Positions 1 through 7,740 of a stretch of 64,000 nucleotides of DNA are shown here, piece after piece (position 1 is the stretch's first letter; every line of letters starts with the position of its first letter). The stretch comes from TMED23 sp964566055 (GTDB taxonomy: Bacteria > Pseudomonadota > Alphaproteobacteria > Rhodospirillales > UBA2165): NCBI GenBank assembly GCA_964566055.1, contig CAZMHI010000011.1, forward strand, positions 1 through 64,000. The letters run 5' to 3'. A program made the position numbers and the translations under genes. A model generated the notes under the pieces. It was not told the DNA's origin, searched no databases, and saw only the letters and a list, made by a program, of their open reading frames with translations.

Positions 1-177
1 ATCCTCCGTTTTCTAACTATAACAGTGGACCCACTTTTTGGGGGAGGACCACAATATTTTACCGGCTATTTTCGCCAGCGCCTCTCTTAATTGTTAAATA
101 CCCTAACAATCTTAATGTTAAAGTCAATTAATTCTATATTGATAATCTAAACAATTCCTTGTGTCTTCTCTTTTGCG

Positions 178-225
178 TGTGATCAATCTCACCCGCTTGA
201 CAGACCCAGATATATTTCGTTTAAA
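178..225 (+). promoter_or_regulatory. CRP-like palindrome plus TTGACA promoter candidate
   Basis: TGTGA-TCAATC-TCACC (178-193) matches the CRP/FNR-superfamily pattern TGTGA-N6-TCACA with one mismatch. It directly precedes TTGACA (197-202), 17 nt and TTTAAA (220-225). The arrangement would suit an activator-dependent promoter for the importer genes that start at 433. The site is read from sequence; the regulator is inferred. Confidence 0.35.
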
Positions 226-319
226 GCAGAATAATAATTCGGATGCAAAATAGCTGATAAAACTGCCGGCAGGGCTTGCGTGATATCTTCACCAAGACAA
301 TGAAAATCCGATAATAATT

Positions 320-347
320 TTGACAATGTGGTACAAGTTAATAATAT
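320..347 (+). promoter_or_regulatory. sigma70-type promoter of the ABC importer operon
   Basis: A consensus TTGACA (320-325) is followed after 16 nt by TAATAT (342-347), about 85 nt before the first ATG at 433. It is the best sigma70 match in the leader and points at the importer operon. Confidence 0.55.
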
Positions 348-432
348 TTTTAACCGTCGTAATGCTGGGGGTAACATTATTTATTTACCACGACTCCAAT
401 AATGTCAGCGGAACTTTATATTGCGGGGAAAT

Positions 433-1467
433 ATGGCGGATAATCAATCTAATGAACCGCCGTTGTTAGAGGTCAACAACCTCTTTACCCATTTTGACAC
501 ACCACGCGGCATCGCCCATGCGGTTGATGGCGTTACCTTTACCTTAGAGCGCGGACGCACACTGGGTATCGTTGGTGAATCCGGTTCCGGCAAAAGTGTT
601 TTGTCACGCACCATTATTGATATTCTGGCTAAAGACGGCTCCGTTCTTCATGAAGGTGAAATTTTATTTGAGGGCCGTGATCTGCGCCAATTGCCGGAAA
701 AAGAAATGCGCGAAATCCGGGGCCGGGAAATCGCCATGGTTTTTCAGGACCCGATGTCATCGCTCAACCCGGTGAAGAAAATCGGCAAGCAAATTACTGA
801 AGTTTTGACCAAGCGGCTTGGCATGAGCAAACAGGCAGCTAATTTGAGGGCGGCAGAGCTTATCGATTCGGTTGGTATTCCAGATGCCGAGCAACAACTT
901 ACCCGCTTTCCCATGCATTTATCCGGCGGCATGCGCCAACGCGTCGCCATCGCAATTGCCATGGCGTGCGAACCTAAATTGCTGATTGCTGATGAACCAA
1001 CCACCGCACTCGACGTTACCATTCAAGCACAAATTCTTGATCTCTTGCGGGAGCAGCAAAGAGAACGCAACATGTCGGTTATTCTGATCACCCACAATCT
1101 CGGCATTGTCTCGGGCTATACGGATGATGTCGCGGTGATGTATGCTGGCAGAATTGCCGAACGTTGTGCGACAGATGAACTCATTGCCCATCCTCGGATG
1201 CCCTATACCGAAGCCTTGATGAATTCAGCGCCGGCATTGTCCGATCCGCCGCATACGCGCTTGGACGCAATACCGGGACTGCCGCCAAACTTATTGAATG
1301 TGCCGCCGGGCTGCCGTTTTCACGCCCGCTGTCCCTATGTTCAAGACAAATGCAAGCTCGATATGCCGGAGCTTTTGGCCGACGATAATCCCGATCACAC
1401 ATTTGCCTGCTGGCATCCGCTGGCGAACGGCAAAGACAGCGATGTGACAAGCGGGGGAGTCCAATAA
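433..1467 (+). CDS. peptide/nickel-type ABC transporter ATP-binding protein (DppD/OppD-like)
   Basis: This is the first ATPase of a dipeptide/oligopeptide-class importer; it would hydrolyse ATP at the cytoplasmic face to drive uptake through the two permeases that follow. Visible motifs are Walker A GESGSGKS, the signature LSGGMRQR, Walker B LLIADEPTTALD and the switch ITHNLG. The C-terminal oligopeptide/nickel extension with two cysteines (PPGCRFHARCPY) is typical of DppD/OppD. About 344 residues is normal for the family. I prefer the ATG at 433, preceded by GGGGA, over a TTG at 421 in the same frame. The stop overlaps the next start by one base (TAATG), so the two ATPases are translationally coupled. 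The substrate cannot be told from sequence: peptides, nickel, glutathione or opines all use this family. Confidence 0.88.
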   Translation: MADNQSNEPPLLEVNNLFTHFDTPRGIAHAVDGVTFTLERGRTLGIVGESGSGKSVLSRTIIDILAKDGSVLHEGEILFEGRDLRQLPEKEMREIRGREIAMVFQDPMSSLNPVKKIGKQITEVLTKRLGMSKQAANLRAAELIDSVGIPDAEQQLTRFPMHLSGGMRQRVAIAIAMACEPKLLIADEPTTALDVTIQAQILDLLREQQRERNMSVILITHNLGIVSGYTDDVAVMYAGRIAERCATDELIAHPRMPYTEALMNSAPALSDPPHTRLDAIPGLPPNLLNVPPGCRFHARCPYVQDKCKLDMPELLADDNPDHTFACWHPLANGKDSDVTSGGVQ

Positions 1468-2429
1468 TGGCCAATAGTACACTTCTCGAAGTCAGCGGTG
1501 TGACGGTTGAATATGTTACCCAAGGCCAGCGTTTTGCTGCCATTTCCGATGTTACCCTGGATATTGCCGAAGGCGAGACCCTTGGCCTGGTCGGTGAGTC
1601 TGGTTGCGGCAAATCGACAACCGGGCGGGCAATCATTCAATTGCCAACGCCAACTGCTGGCCAGGTCAAATTTGAAGGTCAGGAGCTTACCGGATTAACG
1701 CATAATGACATGCGGCCCATTCGTCAGCGCCTACAGATTATTTTCCAAGACCCGGTCTCCTCGTTAAACCCACGGCGCCGGGTCAAAGATATTGTCGCCG
1801 AGCCACTGATTATTGCCGGCAACAAAGATACAGCTGATATCGACCGCAGGGTGCGGGAAGTACTCAATGCCGTCGGCATGGACCCGGACATTACACTCGA
1901 CCGGCGGCCTCACCAGTTCTCGGGCGGTCAGTGCCAGCGTATTTGCATCGCCCGGGCCTTAATTATGGAACCGAAGCTCATCGTCTGTGACGAACCGGTT
2001 TCAGCTCTTGACGTCTCCGTGCAGGCCCAGATTCTAAATCTGCTCGAAGATATGAAAGAACGCTACGGTCTTACTTTGCTGTTCATCAGCCATGATCTCG
2101 CCGTGGTGAAAAACATCAGTGACCGGGTGGCCGTGATGTATCTTGGTAAATTCTGCGAATTAGCCAAATCTGAGCGTATATATGAAGCGCCTGCCCATCC
2201 TTATACTGCCGGCCTAATGGCGACAATTCCCGAAATTGGTGACAAAGCCATTGATAATGCACAAGCCTTAGCGGGTGAGATTCCGTCGCCGCTCAATCCG
2301 CCAAGCGGTTGCCGTTTTAGAACTCGTTGCCCCAAAGCGCAGGAAAGATGCGCTGCCGAAGAACCGGCTTTTCGAGATATTGAACCCGGGCACCAAGTCG
2401 CCTGTCACTTTCCGCTACTGGGAGAGTAA
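1467..2429 (+). CDS. peptide/nickel-type ABC transporter ATP-binding protein (DppF/OppF-like)
   Basis: This is the second ATPase of the importer, pairing with the preceding protein as a heterodimer. It shows Walker A GESGCGKST, the DppF-type signature FSGGQCQR (usually SGGQRQR), Walker B LIVCDEPVSALD, the switch SHDLAVV and the C-terminal cysteine pair in PSGCRFRTRCPKA. Its length of 320 residues is normal. GGGGGAG lies upstream at 1453-1459, and the start codon overlaps the previous stop. The ATPase-ATPase-permease-permease order differs from the common binding protein-first order, which fits the binding-protein gene being elsewhere or just before the window. Confidence 0.88.
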   Translation: MANSTLLEVSGVTVEYVTQGQRFAAISDVTLDIAEGETLGLVGESGCGKSTTGRAIIQLPTPTAGQVKFEGQELTGLTHNDMRPIRQRLQIIFQDPVSSLNPRRRVKDIVAEPLIIAGNKDTADIDRRVREVLNAVGMDPDITLDRRPHQFSGGQCQRICIARALIMEPKLIVCDEPVSALDVSVQAQILNLLEDMKERYGLTLLFISHDLAVVKNISDRVAVMYLGKFCELAKSERIYEAPAHPYTAGLMATIPEIGDKAIDNAQALAGEIPSPLNPPSGCRFRTRCPKAQERCAAEEPAFRDIEPGHQVACHFPLLGE

Positions 2430-2434
2430 TAAGG

Positions 2435-3391
2435 ATGAAATATTTCAGATTAAAGCTTTTACATCTGATCCCGGTTTTTTTCCTAGTTACCTTTGCAAGC
2501 TTTATGGTGCTCAATTTGCTGCCAGGCGATTTGGTCGACGCCATATTACTTGATGAAGAATCAGCGCCGCCCACCGAAGAGGACCGCCAAGCGCTCGCCA
2601 AAGAACTTAATCTCGATAAACCGGTAATCGTGCGCTATGCGATTTGGCTGGGTAATTTGCTAACCGGCGATATGGGGCGTTCATACGTAACGTCGCAGCC
2701 CGTAACCGAAGCGCTTGGCCAGCGCATACCGATTTCGCTGGAACTCATGTTGATGGCGCAGATATTAGCAGTGCTGATATCGGTGCCGCTCGGGATAGTT
2801 TCCGGCTATCGAGCGAACTCAGCTTTCGATCGAACAATCTCGGCCGGCGCCTTTGGTATGCTGGCGATACCGATCTTTATTGCCGGCACCATGCTGATCT
2901 GGATTTTCGCCATATTACTGGGCTGGCTGCCATCCTCCGGCCATACACCGATGGAAGAAGGGGTTTGGCGTAATCTGGAGAAATTTATTTTACCGGCTTT
3001 CACCATCGCCCTGGTGGAAGTACCGGTGCTGATGCGGGTACTCCGGACAGATATTATCACCACCCTGCAGGAAGACTTTATTGCGCTGGCCAAATCCAAG
3101 GGCATGTCGACGTCTTATATTTTATTCCATCATGCACTTCGGCCCTCTTCGTTTTCCTATGTCACACTTCTAGGTTTACAACTTGGCAATTTGATCACCG
3201 GTTCCATCGTCGTCGAAACGCTATTTAGTATACCTGGTGTCGGGCAACTGCTGATCAACTCGGTCGACAATCGGGATGAAATAATGGTGCAGGGCGTGAT
3301 TACGTTTGTCGCCCTGGTTTATGTCGGCGTTAATTTGGCGGTCGATCTCATGTATGCAGTGCTCGATCCCCGCGTCGTGCGGCGGGTTTAG
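2435..3391 (+). CDS. ABC transporter permease (DppB/OppB-like)
   Basis: This inner-membrane permease subunit of the peptide-class importer begins with a transmembrane helix (roughly residues 9-30). It then has the short periplasmic segment characteristic of DppB (LAKELNLDKPVIVRYAIW, a GDMGRSY element) and about five further helices. The EAA-type coupling loop is around ALAKSKGMSTSYILFHHALRPS. It starts five bases after the previous stop with AAGG just ahead of the ATG. Length (318) is typical. It forms the translocation pore with the next gene product. Confidence 0.87.
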   Translation: MKYFRLKLLHLIPVFFLVTFASFMVLNLLPGDLVDAILLDEESAPPTEEDRQALAKELNLDKPVIVRYAIWLGNLLTGDMGRSYVTSQPVTEALGQRIPISLELMLMAQILAVLISVPLGIVSGYRANSAFDRTISAGAFGMLAIPIFIAGTMLIWIFAILLGWLPSSGHTPMEEGVWRNLEKFILPAFTIALVEVPVLMRVLRTDIITTLQEDFIALAKSKGMSTSYILFHHALRPSSFSYVTLLGLQLGNLITGSIVVETLFSIPGVGQLLINSVDNRDEIMVQGVITFVALVYVGVNLAVDLMYAVLDPRVVRRV

Positions 3392-3400
3392 GAGGCATCG

Positions 3401-4306
3401 ATGGCTGATACCTCACAACTACTCGGTAATCTTCGCTTATTCTGGTTTTTCGGGCGGTCGAAGGCGTCCACCAGCGAACGCCTCAAAAAAGAACGTAAAT
3501 TCGGGGTTATTTTCTGGCTGGCATGTTCGTGGATTGCTCTTTGCCTAGTGGCGACAATCTCGACTAATTTTATTACTTTTCCGGATCCCTTAAGCCAGGA
3601 TTATGGCGCCTTAAGTGCGCCATGGACGTTGGAACATTTGCTGGGTACGGATCATCTCGGCAGGGATTTATTTTCGCGTATTGTTTTTGGCGCGGCGACA
3701 TCGTTTAAGATTGCTTTTACCTCGCCCTTTATCGGTATGGCAATTGGCTTGATCCTAGGATTAAGTGCCGGCTATTTCCGGGGAAGGGTGGATTCGGCGG
3801 TGAGTATTTTTATTGATTCAATCCTGGCCTTTCCGAATATCGTTCTGGCAATCGCTATTTTGTTTTATGCCGGTGCTAATATATTCAATCTCGTGATGGT
3901 TATCGCTTTTTACACCATTCCGCAATTTACTCGCATTTCCCGCGCCAATACGATGCTCTATGCCCAGCGGGAATTCGTGGTCGCCGCCCGGGCGCAGGGG
4001 GCGAGCCATCTTCGCATCTTGTTACGAGAGCTATTGCCCAACGTGATCGTACCGGTCGCGGCCTATAGCTTGTTGATTATGTCCTTTACCATAGCCTTGG
4101 AAGGCACACTGTCTTTCCTGGGCGTGGGTCTGCCGCCACCCGATCCGACCTGGGGTCAAATGATCTCAGACGGGGTTGAGGAGCTTGAGGAAGACCCCTT
4201 TATCTCAATGGTGCCGTCATTCTTCATGTTCATGACCATACTGGCCTTAAATTTAATGGGTGACCGGTTGCGCCAATTCACCGACGTCAAAGCCAGCTCG
4301 GCTTAA
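3401..4306 (+). CDS. ABC transporter permease (DppC/OppC-like)
   Basis: This is the second permease of the importer. It has an N-terminal helix after a basic leader (KASTSERLKKERKFG), the DppC-type LLGTDHLGRDLFSRI segment after the first periplasmic loop, the EAA loop AARAQGASHLRILLRELLPN and the family ending LGVGLPPPDPTWGQMI. A strong AGGAGG ribosome site precedes the ATG. This is the last gene of the four-gene operon; the convergent maiA gene follows. Confidence 0.87.
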   Translation: MADTSQLLGNLRLFWFFGRSKASTSERLKKERKFGVIFWLACSWIALCLVATISTNFITFPDPLSQDYGALSAPWTLEHLLGTDHLGRDLFSRIVFGAATSFKIAFTSPFIGMAIGLILGLSAGYFRGRVDSAVSIFIDSILAFPNIVLAIAILFYAGANIFNLVMVIAFYTIPQFTRISRANTMLYAQREFVVAARAQGASHLRILLRELLPNVIVPVAAYSLLIMSFTIALEGTLSFLGVGLPPPDPTWGQMISDGVEELEEDPFISMVPSFFMFMTILALNLMGDRLRQFTDVKASSA

Positions 4307-4390
4307 ATCAATAAAGGTTCCAGGTACCGGAGTCGCAACAACTCGATCTAATTGCGAATCAGGTACCGGGTACAGATGGAATAATATTCC

Positions 4391-4416
4391 AAAAAAATTA
4401 ATCGACAGTCGATTAA
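4391..4416 (-). terminator. intrinsic terminator of maiA
   Basis: On the minus strand, immediately after the maiA stop codon, TTAATCGA-CTG-TCGATTAA forms a perfect 8-bp stem with a 3-nt loop, followed by seven Ts (4397-4391). The stem abuts the stop codon. On the plus strand it could also end the importer transcript, but there it lacks a T run. Confidence 0.7.
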
Positions 4417-5067
4417 CTATTCCGCGTCGGGCTGGTTTTCCGGCAGGGCTTTCTCAAAGGCGGGATGTGCCTGACAGGCTTCTTCGATTTTTAACAGGGT
4501 AGGAAATTCGGTCACATCGACGCCATGATCCGGCCGCCGAGCATTAGCCATTTGCGGGATCAAACATATATCGGCGATCGTTGGCTGATCGCCATGACTG
4601 AATTTCCCCTGTGGCCCTTGAGCATAAAGAATTTCATAGGCCTCAAACCCTTTGCAAACCCAACGCCCCATCCAATTTCGGCGTTTTTCTTCACTGACAT
4701 CTAATTCATCAGCGAGATAGAGCCGGATACGCAAATTATTGAGCGGATGAATATCACAGGCGATAATATTCGAAAGCGCCCGAATCATTGCTTTATCAAC
4801 CGCATCACCCGGCAAAAAACTCGGTTCAGGATAAACTTCTTCAAGATATTCCATAATCGCCATCGACTGGCAAATTTTTGCATCGCCGTCAATTAAAGTC
4901 GGCACGAGGTTCTGTGGATTGAGCTCGGTATAGTCAGCGCCAAACTGCTCACCACCGTCCTTGGTCAGGTGGATCGAAATCTGCTCGTATTCGAGCTCTT
5001 TTAGATTAAGCGCTATGCGCGTCCGGTAGGCTGCGCTCGACCGAAAATAGTCATAGAGGGTGATCAT
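4417..5067 (-). CDS. maiA: maleylacetoacetate isomerase (zeta-class glutathione transferase)
   Basis: This enzyme would isomerise maleylacetoacetate to fumarylacetoacetate using glutathione, the penultimate step of tyrosine/homogentisate breakdown. The zeta-class signature is near the N-terminus: YDYFRSSAAYRTRIALNLK, with the SSxxxR element that binds glutathione. It is followed by the cis-proline segment NLVPTLIDGD and QSMAIMEYLEE, which holds the glutathione gamma-glutamyl site. The all-helical C-terminal half contains a hydrophobic HGDQPTIADICLIPQ segment. Length (216) is typical. No homogentisate dioxygenase or fumarylacetoacetase is adjacent, so it stands alone here. A maleylpyruvate isomerase is the main alternative. 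Confidence 0.85.
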   Translation of the reverse strand: MITLYDYFRSSAAYRTRIALNLKELEYEQISIHLTKDGGEQFGADYTELNPQNLVPTLIDGDAKICQSMAIMEYLEEVYPEPSFLPGDAVDKAMIRALSNIIACDIHPLNNLRIRLYLADELDVSEEKRRNWMGRWVCKGFEAYEILYAQGPQGKFSHGDQPTIADICLIPQMANARRPDHGVDVTEFPTLLKIEEACQAHPAFEKALPENQPDAE

Positions 5068-5157
5068 GGCTGGCTCCCTTGAGCTTTAAAGTTTTGCCGA
5101 CCATAATCAAAGCGTAAAGAGGCAGCAAGAAAACTAATAAATTCGGGGGCAGAAAAA

Positions 5158-5925
5158 ATGGCAAAACTTGAAGGTCGCGTCGCTATTGTCACCGGGGCGG
5201 CTTACGGCGAGCGAGCGGCGCTGGGTGCGGAATACGCCAAAGCCCTGGCCCAAGAGGGCGCAGCCGTTGTTTGCGCCGATATCGTTGATTGTACCGATGT
5301 TGCAGCCGACATTGAGAGCGCTGGCGGTAAGGCGCTGGCAACCACAACTGATGTCCGGGATGAAGCTCAGATTAACGAGATGGTTGACGCTACCATGAAC
5401 GCGTTTGGCCGCATCGATATCCTAGTCAACAACGCCGCCATTGGCTCCAACATCCCGCCAATCCCGGTTACTGAAATGACAGTCGAGACTTGGGACGAGC
5501 TGATGACGGTCAACCTCCGCGGACCCTTTCTTTGCGTCAAAGCAGTGACGCCGATCATGCAGAAGCAAAACTACGGCAAGATCATAAATATCGGCTCGAC
5601 GACGATGATGAGTGGACTGACCAACCGGCTTCATTACACGACGGCAAAAGGCGGCATTCTGGCCATGACCCGGTGCCTCGCCACCGAGCTTGGACCGGAT
5701 GGTATTCGCGTCAACAATGTTGCCTATGGCTTGGTCACCAGCCAGCTCAATGAAGAGGAGCTGAACTCGACGGAACGCGGTCAAAAAATGCTAGACGCCC
5801 GTGCGCTCAGAGAACATGTCCGGGCGGAAGATTTAACCGGCACACTGGTCTACCTCGCCGCCAGCGACAGTGACCACATGACCGGTCAAACACTGGTCGT
5901 CGACGGTGGCGGGGTTTTATATTAA
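5158..5925 (+). CDS. SDR-family oxidoreductase
   Basis: This is a classical short-chain dehydrogenase/reductase using NAD(P)H on an unknown alcohol or ketone. NNAA is at residues 91-94, the catalytic Ser near 147, and Tyr160-x3-Lys164 (HYTTAK) follows. The C-terminus has the usual TGQTLVVDGGG. The nucleotide-binding turn is odd: TGAAYGERAALG (12-23) replaces the normal TGxxxGxG, with extra residues between the first glycines. A predicted NAD preference follows from an acidic residue at the end of strand beta2 (CADI). Length 255 is normal. Its stop overlaps the convergent selenoprotein stop by a few bases. Confidence 0.8.
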   Translation: MAKLEGRVAIVTGAAYGERAALGAEYAKALAQEGAAVVCADIVDCTDVAADIESAGGKALATTTDVRDEAQINEMVDATMNAFGRIDILVNNAAIGSNIPPIPVTEMTVETWDELMTVNLRGPFLCVKAVTPIMQKQNYGKIINIGSTTMMSGLTNRLHYTTAKGGILAMTRCLATELGPDGIRVNNVAYGLVTSQLNEEELNSTERGQKMLDARALREHVRAEDLTGTLVYLAASDSDHMTGQTLVVDGGGVLY

Positions 5926-6611
5926 GCGGTTAGCTCTTTTATCGCCGCTTCAAACTCATCGGGTTTAAAGTCAAACGGTCCTTCGCCACCAACATAGCTG
6001 AGATTGCCGTCCGCATCGACAACATAAAGCCGCATCGGTATCGAGACATATTTACTCTCGGCATCATTATCGATTGAATCGATCAGCATTGGCATCTGCA
6101 AATCCATCATCTGCTGACAGACCGTGGCGATTTCCGTCCGCTCTTCATCTGTCCGGGGCTCAATATAGCGAATACCATCACGAACATTTTTTGCCGTCCG
6201 CCAGCCATCATCCGGATGGGCTTCGCGGATATAAATGCTGAGAAATTGAACTTGGTCTTTATAGCTGTTGTAAATCTCGTTCAGGCGCACGGCCCAATCT
6301 CGATAAGGCGGTCAGGTATAGGAGCCGAAAATTAAGGCAATCGGTTTACCTCGCAATCCCGATAGGCTGATCTTTTCGCCGGTCCGTCCTTTTTCCCGGT
6401 CCAAGACATCCAGACTAAAATCAGGTGCCTCACTACCCTGCTCTGGCACATTGACCTGACGCGCCTTATTCTCTGCCATCATGGCATCGAACTCCGGCTC
6501 AGTCATATCAGAAACCTGCAACCAGATCGCTTTGCGATCCGCCGGTGTCATGCCGGGCTTCATATCGGGTATGCCGGTGAGATCCAGCTCCCCTGTTACT
6601 TCAATAGACAT
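5922..6611 (-). CDS. iodothyronine deiodinase-like selenoprotein (in-frame UGA read as Sec100)
   Basis: Two open frames (6312-6611 and 5922-6311) are one gene in the same frame, interrupted only by TGA at 6312-6314. Read through, it gives 229 residues with Sec at position 100 in FGSYT-U-PPYR. This is the hallmark SxT-U-PP of the deiodinase thioredoxin-fold family. The matching downstream half continues as LNEIYNSYKDQVQFLSIYIREAHPDDGW. Residues 1-60 form a charged helical extension, and 61-99 start the thioredoxin fold (APDFSLDVLDRE). GGGGGAA precedes the ATG. A SECIS-like hairpin follows the TGA. Bacterial deiodinase-like selenoproteins are known; their substrate is not established, and a peroxiredoxin-like or reductive dehalogenating role is only a guess. 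The Sec machinery genes must lie elsewhere. Confidence 0.85.
6281..6297 (-). promoter_or_regulatory. bacterial SECIS-like hairpin
   Basis: Downstream of the UGA on the minus strand, TTGGGC pairs with GCCTGA (six pairs, two of them G-U) around the loop CGTGC. The loop has G as its second base, 22 nt after the UGA. This fits the bacterial consensus: a short stem, G in the first two loop positions, and a 16-37 nt spacing. It lies inside the coding sequence, as bacterial SECIS elements do. Confidence 0.6.
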
Positions 6612-6692
6612 AGGTTCCCCCTTTTGAATTCAATTCAGAAGAACTGTGCAAAACGCCTTCCGGTCAGTCAAGATATTCTGGAACAGTCGCAG

Positions 6693-6706
6693 TAAACTTA
6701 AGTTTA
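6693..6706. repeat. 14-bp perfect palindrome between divergent genes
   Basis: TAAACTTAAGTTTA is a perfect 14-bp palindrome in the 162-bp gap between the divergently read selenoprotein and glyoxalase-fold genes. It lies just upstream of TTGACA (6712-6717) pointing right. It may be an operator for one or both genes; no regulator gene is adjacent. Confidence 0.35.
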
Positions 6707-6773
6707 TCCGGTTGACAGGTGAGCCGGTATGGCTGATTTTCGGCGTTAATCAAAAAAAGTCGAAAGGGGAATT

Positions 6774-7253
6774 ATGAAGATCAACAAACTTGATCATGTG
6801 TCTATCGGTACTGACAAGCTGGAGGAAACCCGCGCCTTTTTTTGCGATCTGCTGGGCCTTGAAGTCGGCAATCGGCCAGCGCTCAAATCAACCGGCTATT
6901 GGCTTTATGCCGGCGAGGACGCCATCATCCATTTGGTGGAGAAAGACTCGAACGAGCTGGAGGACGCAGCCTACGAGGCGGGCAAGGAAAAACCCAAGGA
7001 ATGGGAAAAAGCAGAAAGCGAAAATTTGGTCGAAACCGGCATGGATGACCATATTGCCTTGTCGGTCGAAAAATCAGCTGATCTGGTGCAGTATATGAGA
7101 GATAACTCAATCGCCTATTGGGACCGTTTACTGGCCGACCGGCCGCTCTATCAGGTTTTTGTGCGTGATCCCAATGGGGTTATTCTTGAGCTAAACGATT
7201 ATGCACCAGAGATAGATAAGCTCGAGCCGATGAACGTATTGGGCAAAGACTAA
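6774..7253 (+). CDS. VOC (glyoxalase/bleomycin resistance/dioxygenase) superfamily protein
   Basis: This small metal-dependent protein of the vicinal oxygen chelate fold has a substrate that cannot be assigned. Two beta-alpha-beta-beta-beta modules are visible. Likely metal ligands are His8 (LDHVSI), a second His in DDHIALSV and a Glu in GVILELND, all at the usual strand positions. A charged insertion (about residues 60-85, rich in Glu and Lys) separates the modules. AGGGGA precedes the ATG. Length 159 is within the family range. The stop overlaps the convergent dehydratase stop. Lactoylglutathione lyase, fosfomycin resistance and dioxygenase roles all use this fold. Confidence 0.75.
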   Translation: MKINKLDHVSIGTDKLEETRAFFCDLLGLEVGNRPALKSTGYWLYAGEDAIIHLVEKDSNELEDAAYEAGKEKPKEWEKAESENLVETGMDDHIALSVEKSADLVQYMRDNSIAYWDRLLADRPLYQVFVRDPNGVILELNDYAPEIDKLEPMNVLGKD

Positions 7254-7588
7254 GCTCCCTCAAGGCCATTAATTTTAGCCGCCAGGATAAAATCGTTTTC
7301 ATGCAGGCCATTGATCTTATGGGTATAAATTAAAATATTCGCGTAACCCCAGCCAAACTCAATGTCCGGGTGATGGTCCTCTTGTTCGGCAATCTCACCA
7401 ACATTTTGCACAAATTCCATGGCCGCTTGAAAATCTTCAAACTTAAAGGCGCGGTACAAACGAGTTGCATCTGCCAATAATTCCCAATTGGGCGTTTCAG
7501 CTATATAACCCTCAGCTTCTTGTGCGGTCAAAGGCGGTATACCACCTTGACACGGAATGCAAACTTTGGCCGTTAAATCACTGGGCAC
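7250..7588 (-). CDS. pterin-4a-carbinolamine dehydratase
   Basis: This enzyme dehydrates 4a-hydroxytetrahydrobiopterin, recycling the pterin cofactor of phenylalanine hydroxylase. The family signature is clear: EQEDHHPDIEFGWGYAN followed by THKINGLHENDF, containing the two adjacent catalytic histidines. The open frame runs up to 7651. A GTG at 7588 with AAGGA seven bases before it gives 112 residues, the normal size, and begins PSDLTAKVCIPC like relatives. I therefore choose it over ATGs at 7651 and 7618, which lack ribosome sites. Phenylalanine hydroxylase is not in the window, but maiA (tyrosine catabolism) is nearby. Confidence 0.88.
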   Translation of the reverse strand: MPSDLTAKVCIPCQGGIPPLTAQEAEGYIAETPNWELLADATRLYRAFKFEDFQAAMEFVQNVGEIAEQEDHHPDIEFGWGYANILIYTHKINGLHENDFILAAKINGLEGA

Positions 7589-7719
7589 TGGATTTTCCTT
7601 CAAGTTTCGAAAATGCATGTTAACACAGCGAACTGTTCTCAATAAGAACATTTAACATAGGTCAATTGCACCAAGGCCTGTGGTCGCTTATAACTACGCC
7701 CGAAATTATCAACTAGGGA

Positions 7720-7737
7720 CAGGTTTCTTAGAACCTG
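7720..7737. repeat. 6-bp inverted repeat at the thiolase start
   Basis: CAGGTT-TCTTAG-AACCTG is a perfect inverted repeat ending three bases before the thiolase ATG. In RNA it would form a hairpin over the ribosome-binding region; in DNA it could be an operator. No strong Shine-Dalgarno sequence is otherwise seen for this gene. Confidence 0.35.
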
Positions 7738-7740
7738 CAT

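Larger units (their letters stand above)
1..432. other. AT-rich intergenic leader upstream of the ABC importer
   Basis: No convincing gene is seen here. The stretch is AT-rich and holds two sigma70-like promoter candidates (listed separately) facing the importer operon, the upstream one preceded by a CRP-like palindrome. The short reverse-strand open frame at 189-377 has no recognisable features and is dismissed. A periplasmic binding-protein gene for the importer could lie just before the window. Confidence 0.6.

Noticed and set aside
5922..6611. Two separate genes or a pseudogene with a nonsense mutation
   Set aside because: The frame is unchanged across the TGA, family residues flank it on both sides exactly at the known Sec site, and a SECIS-like hairpin follows.
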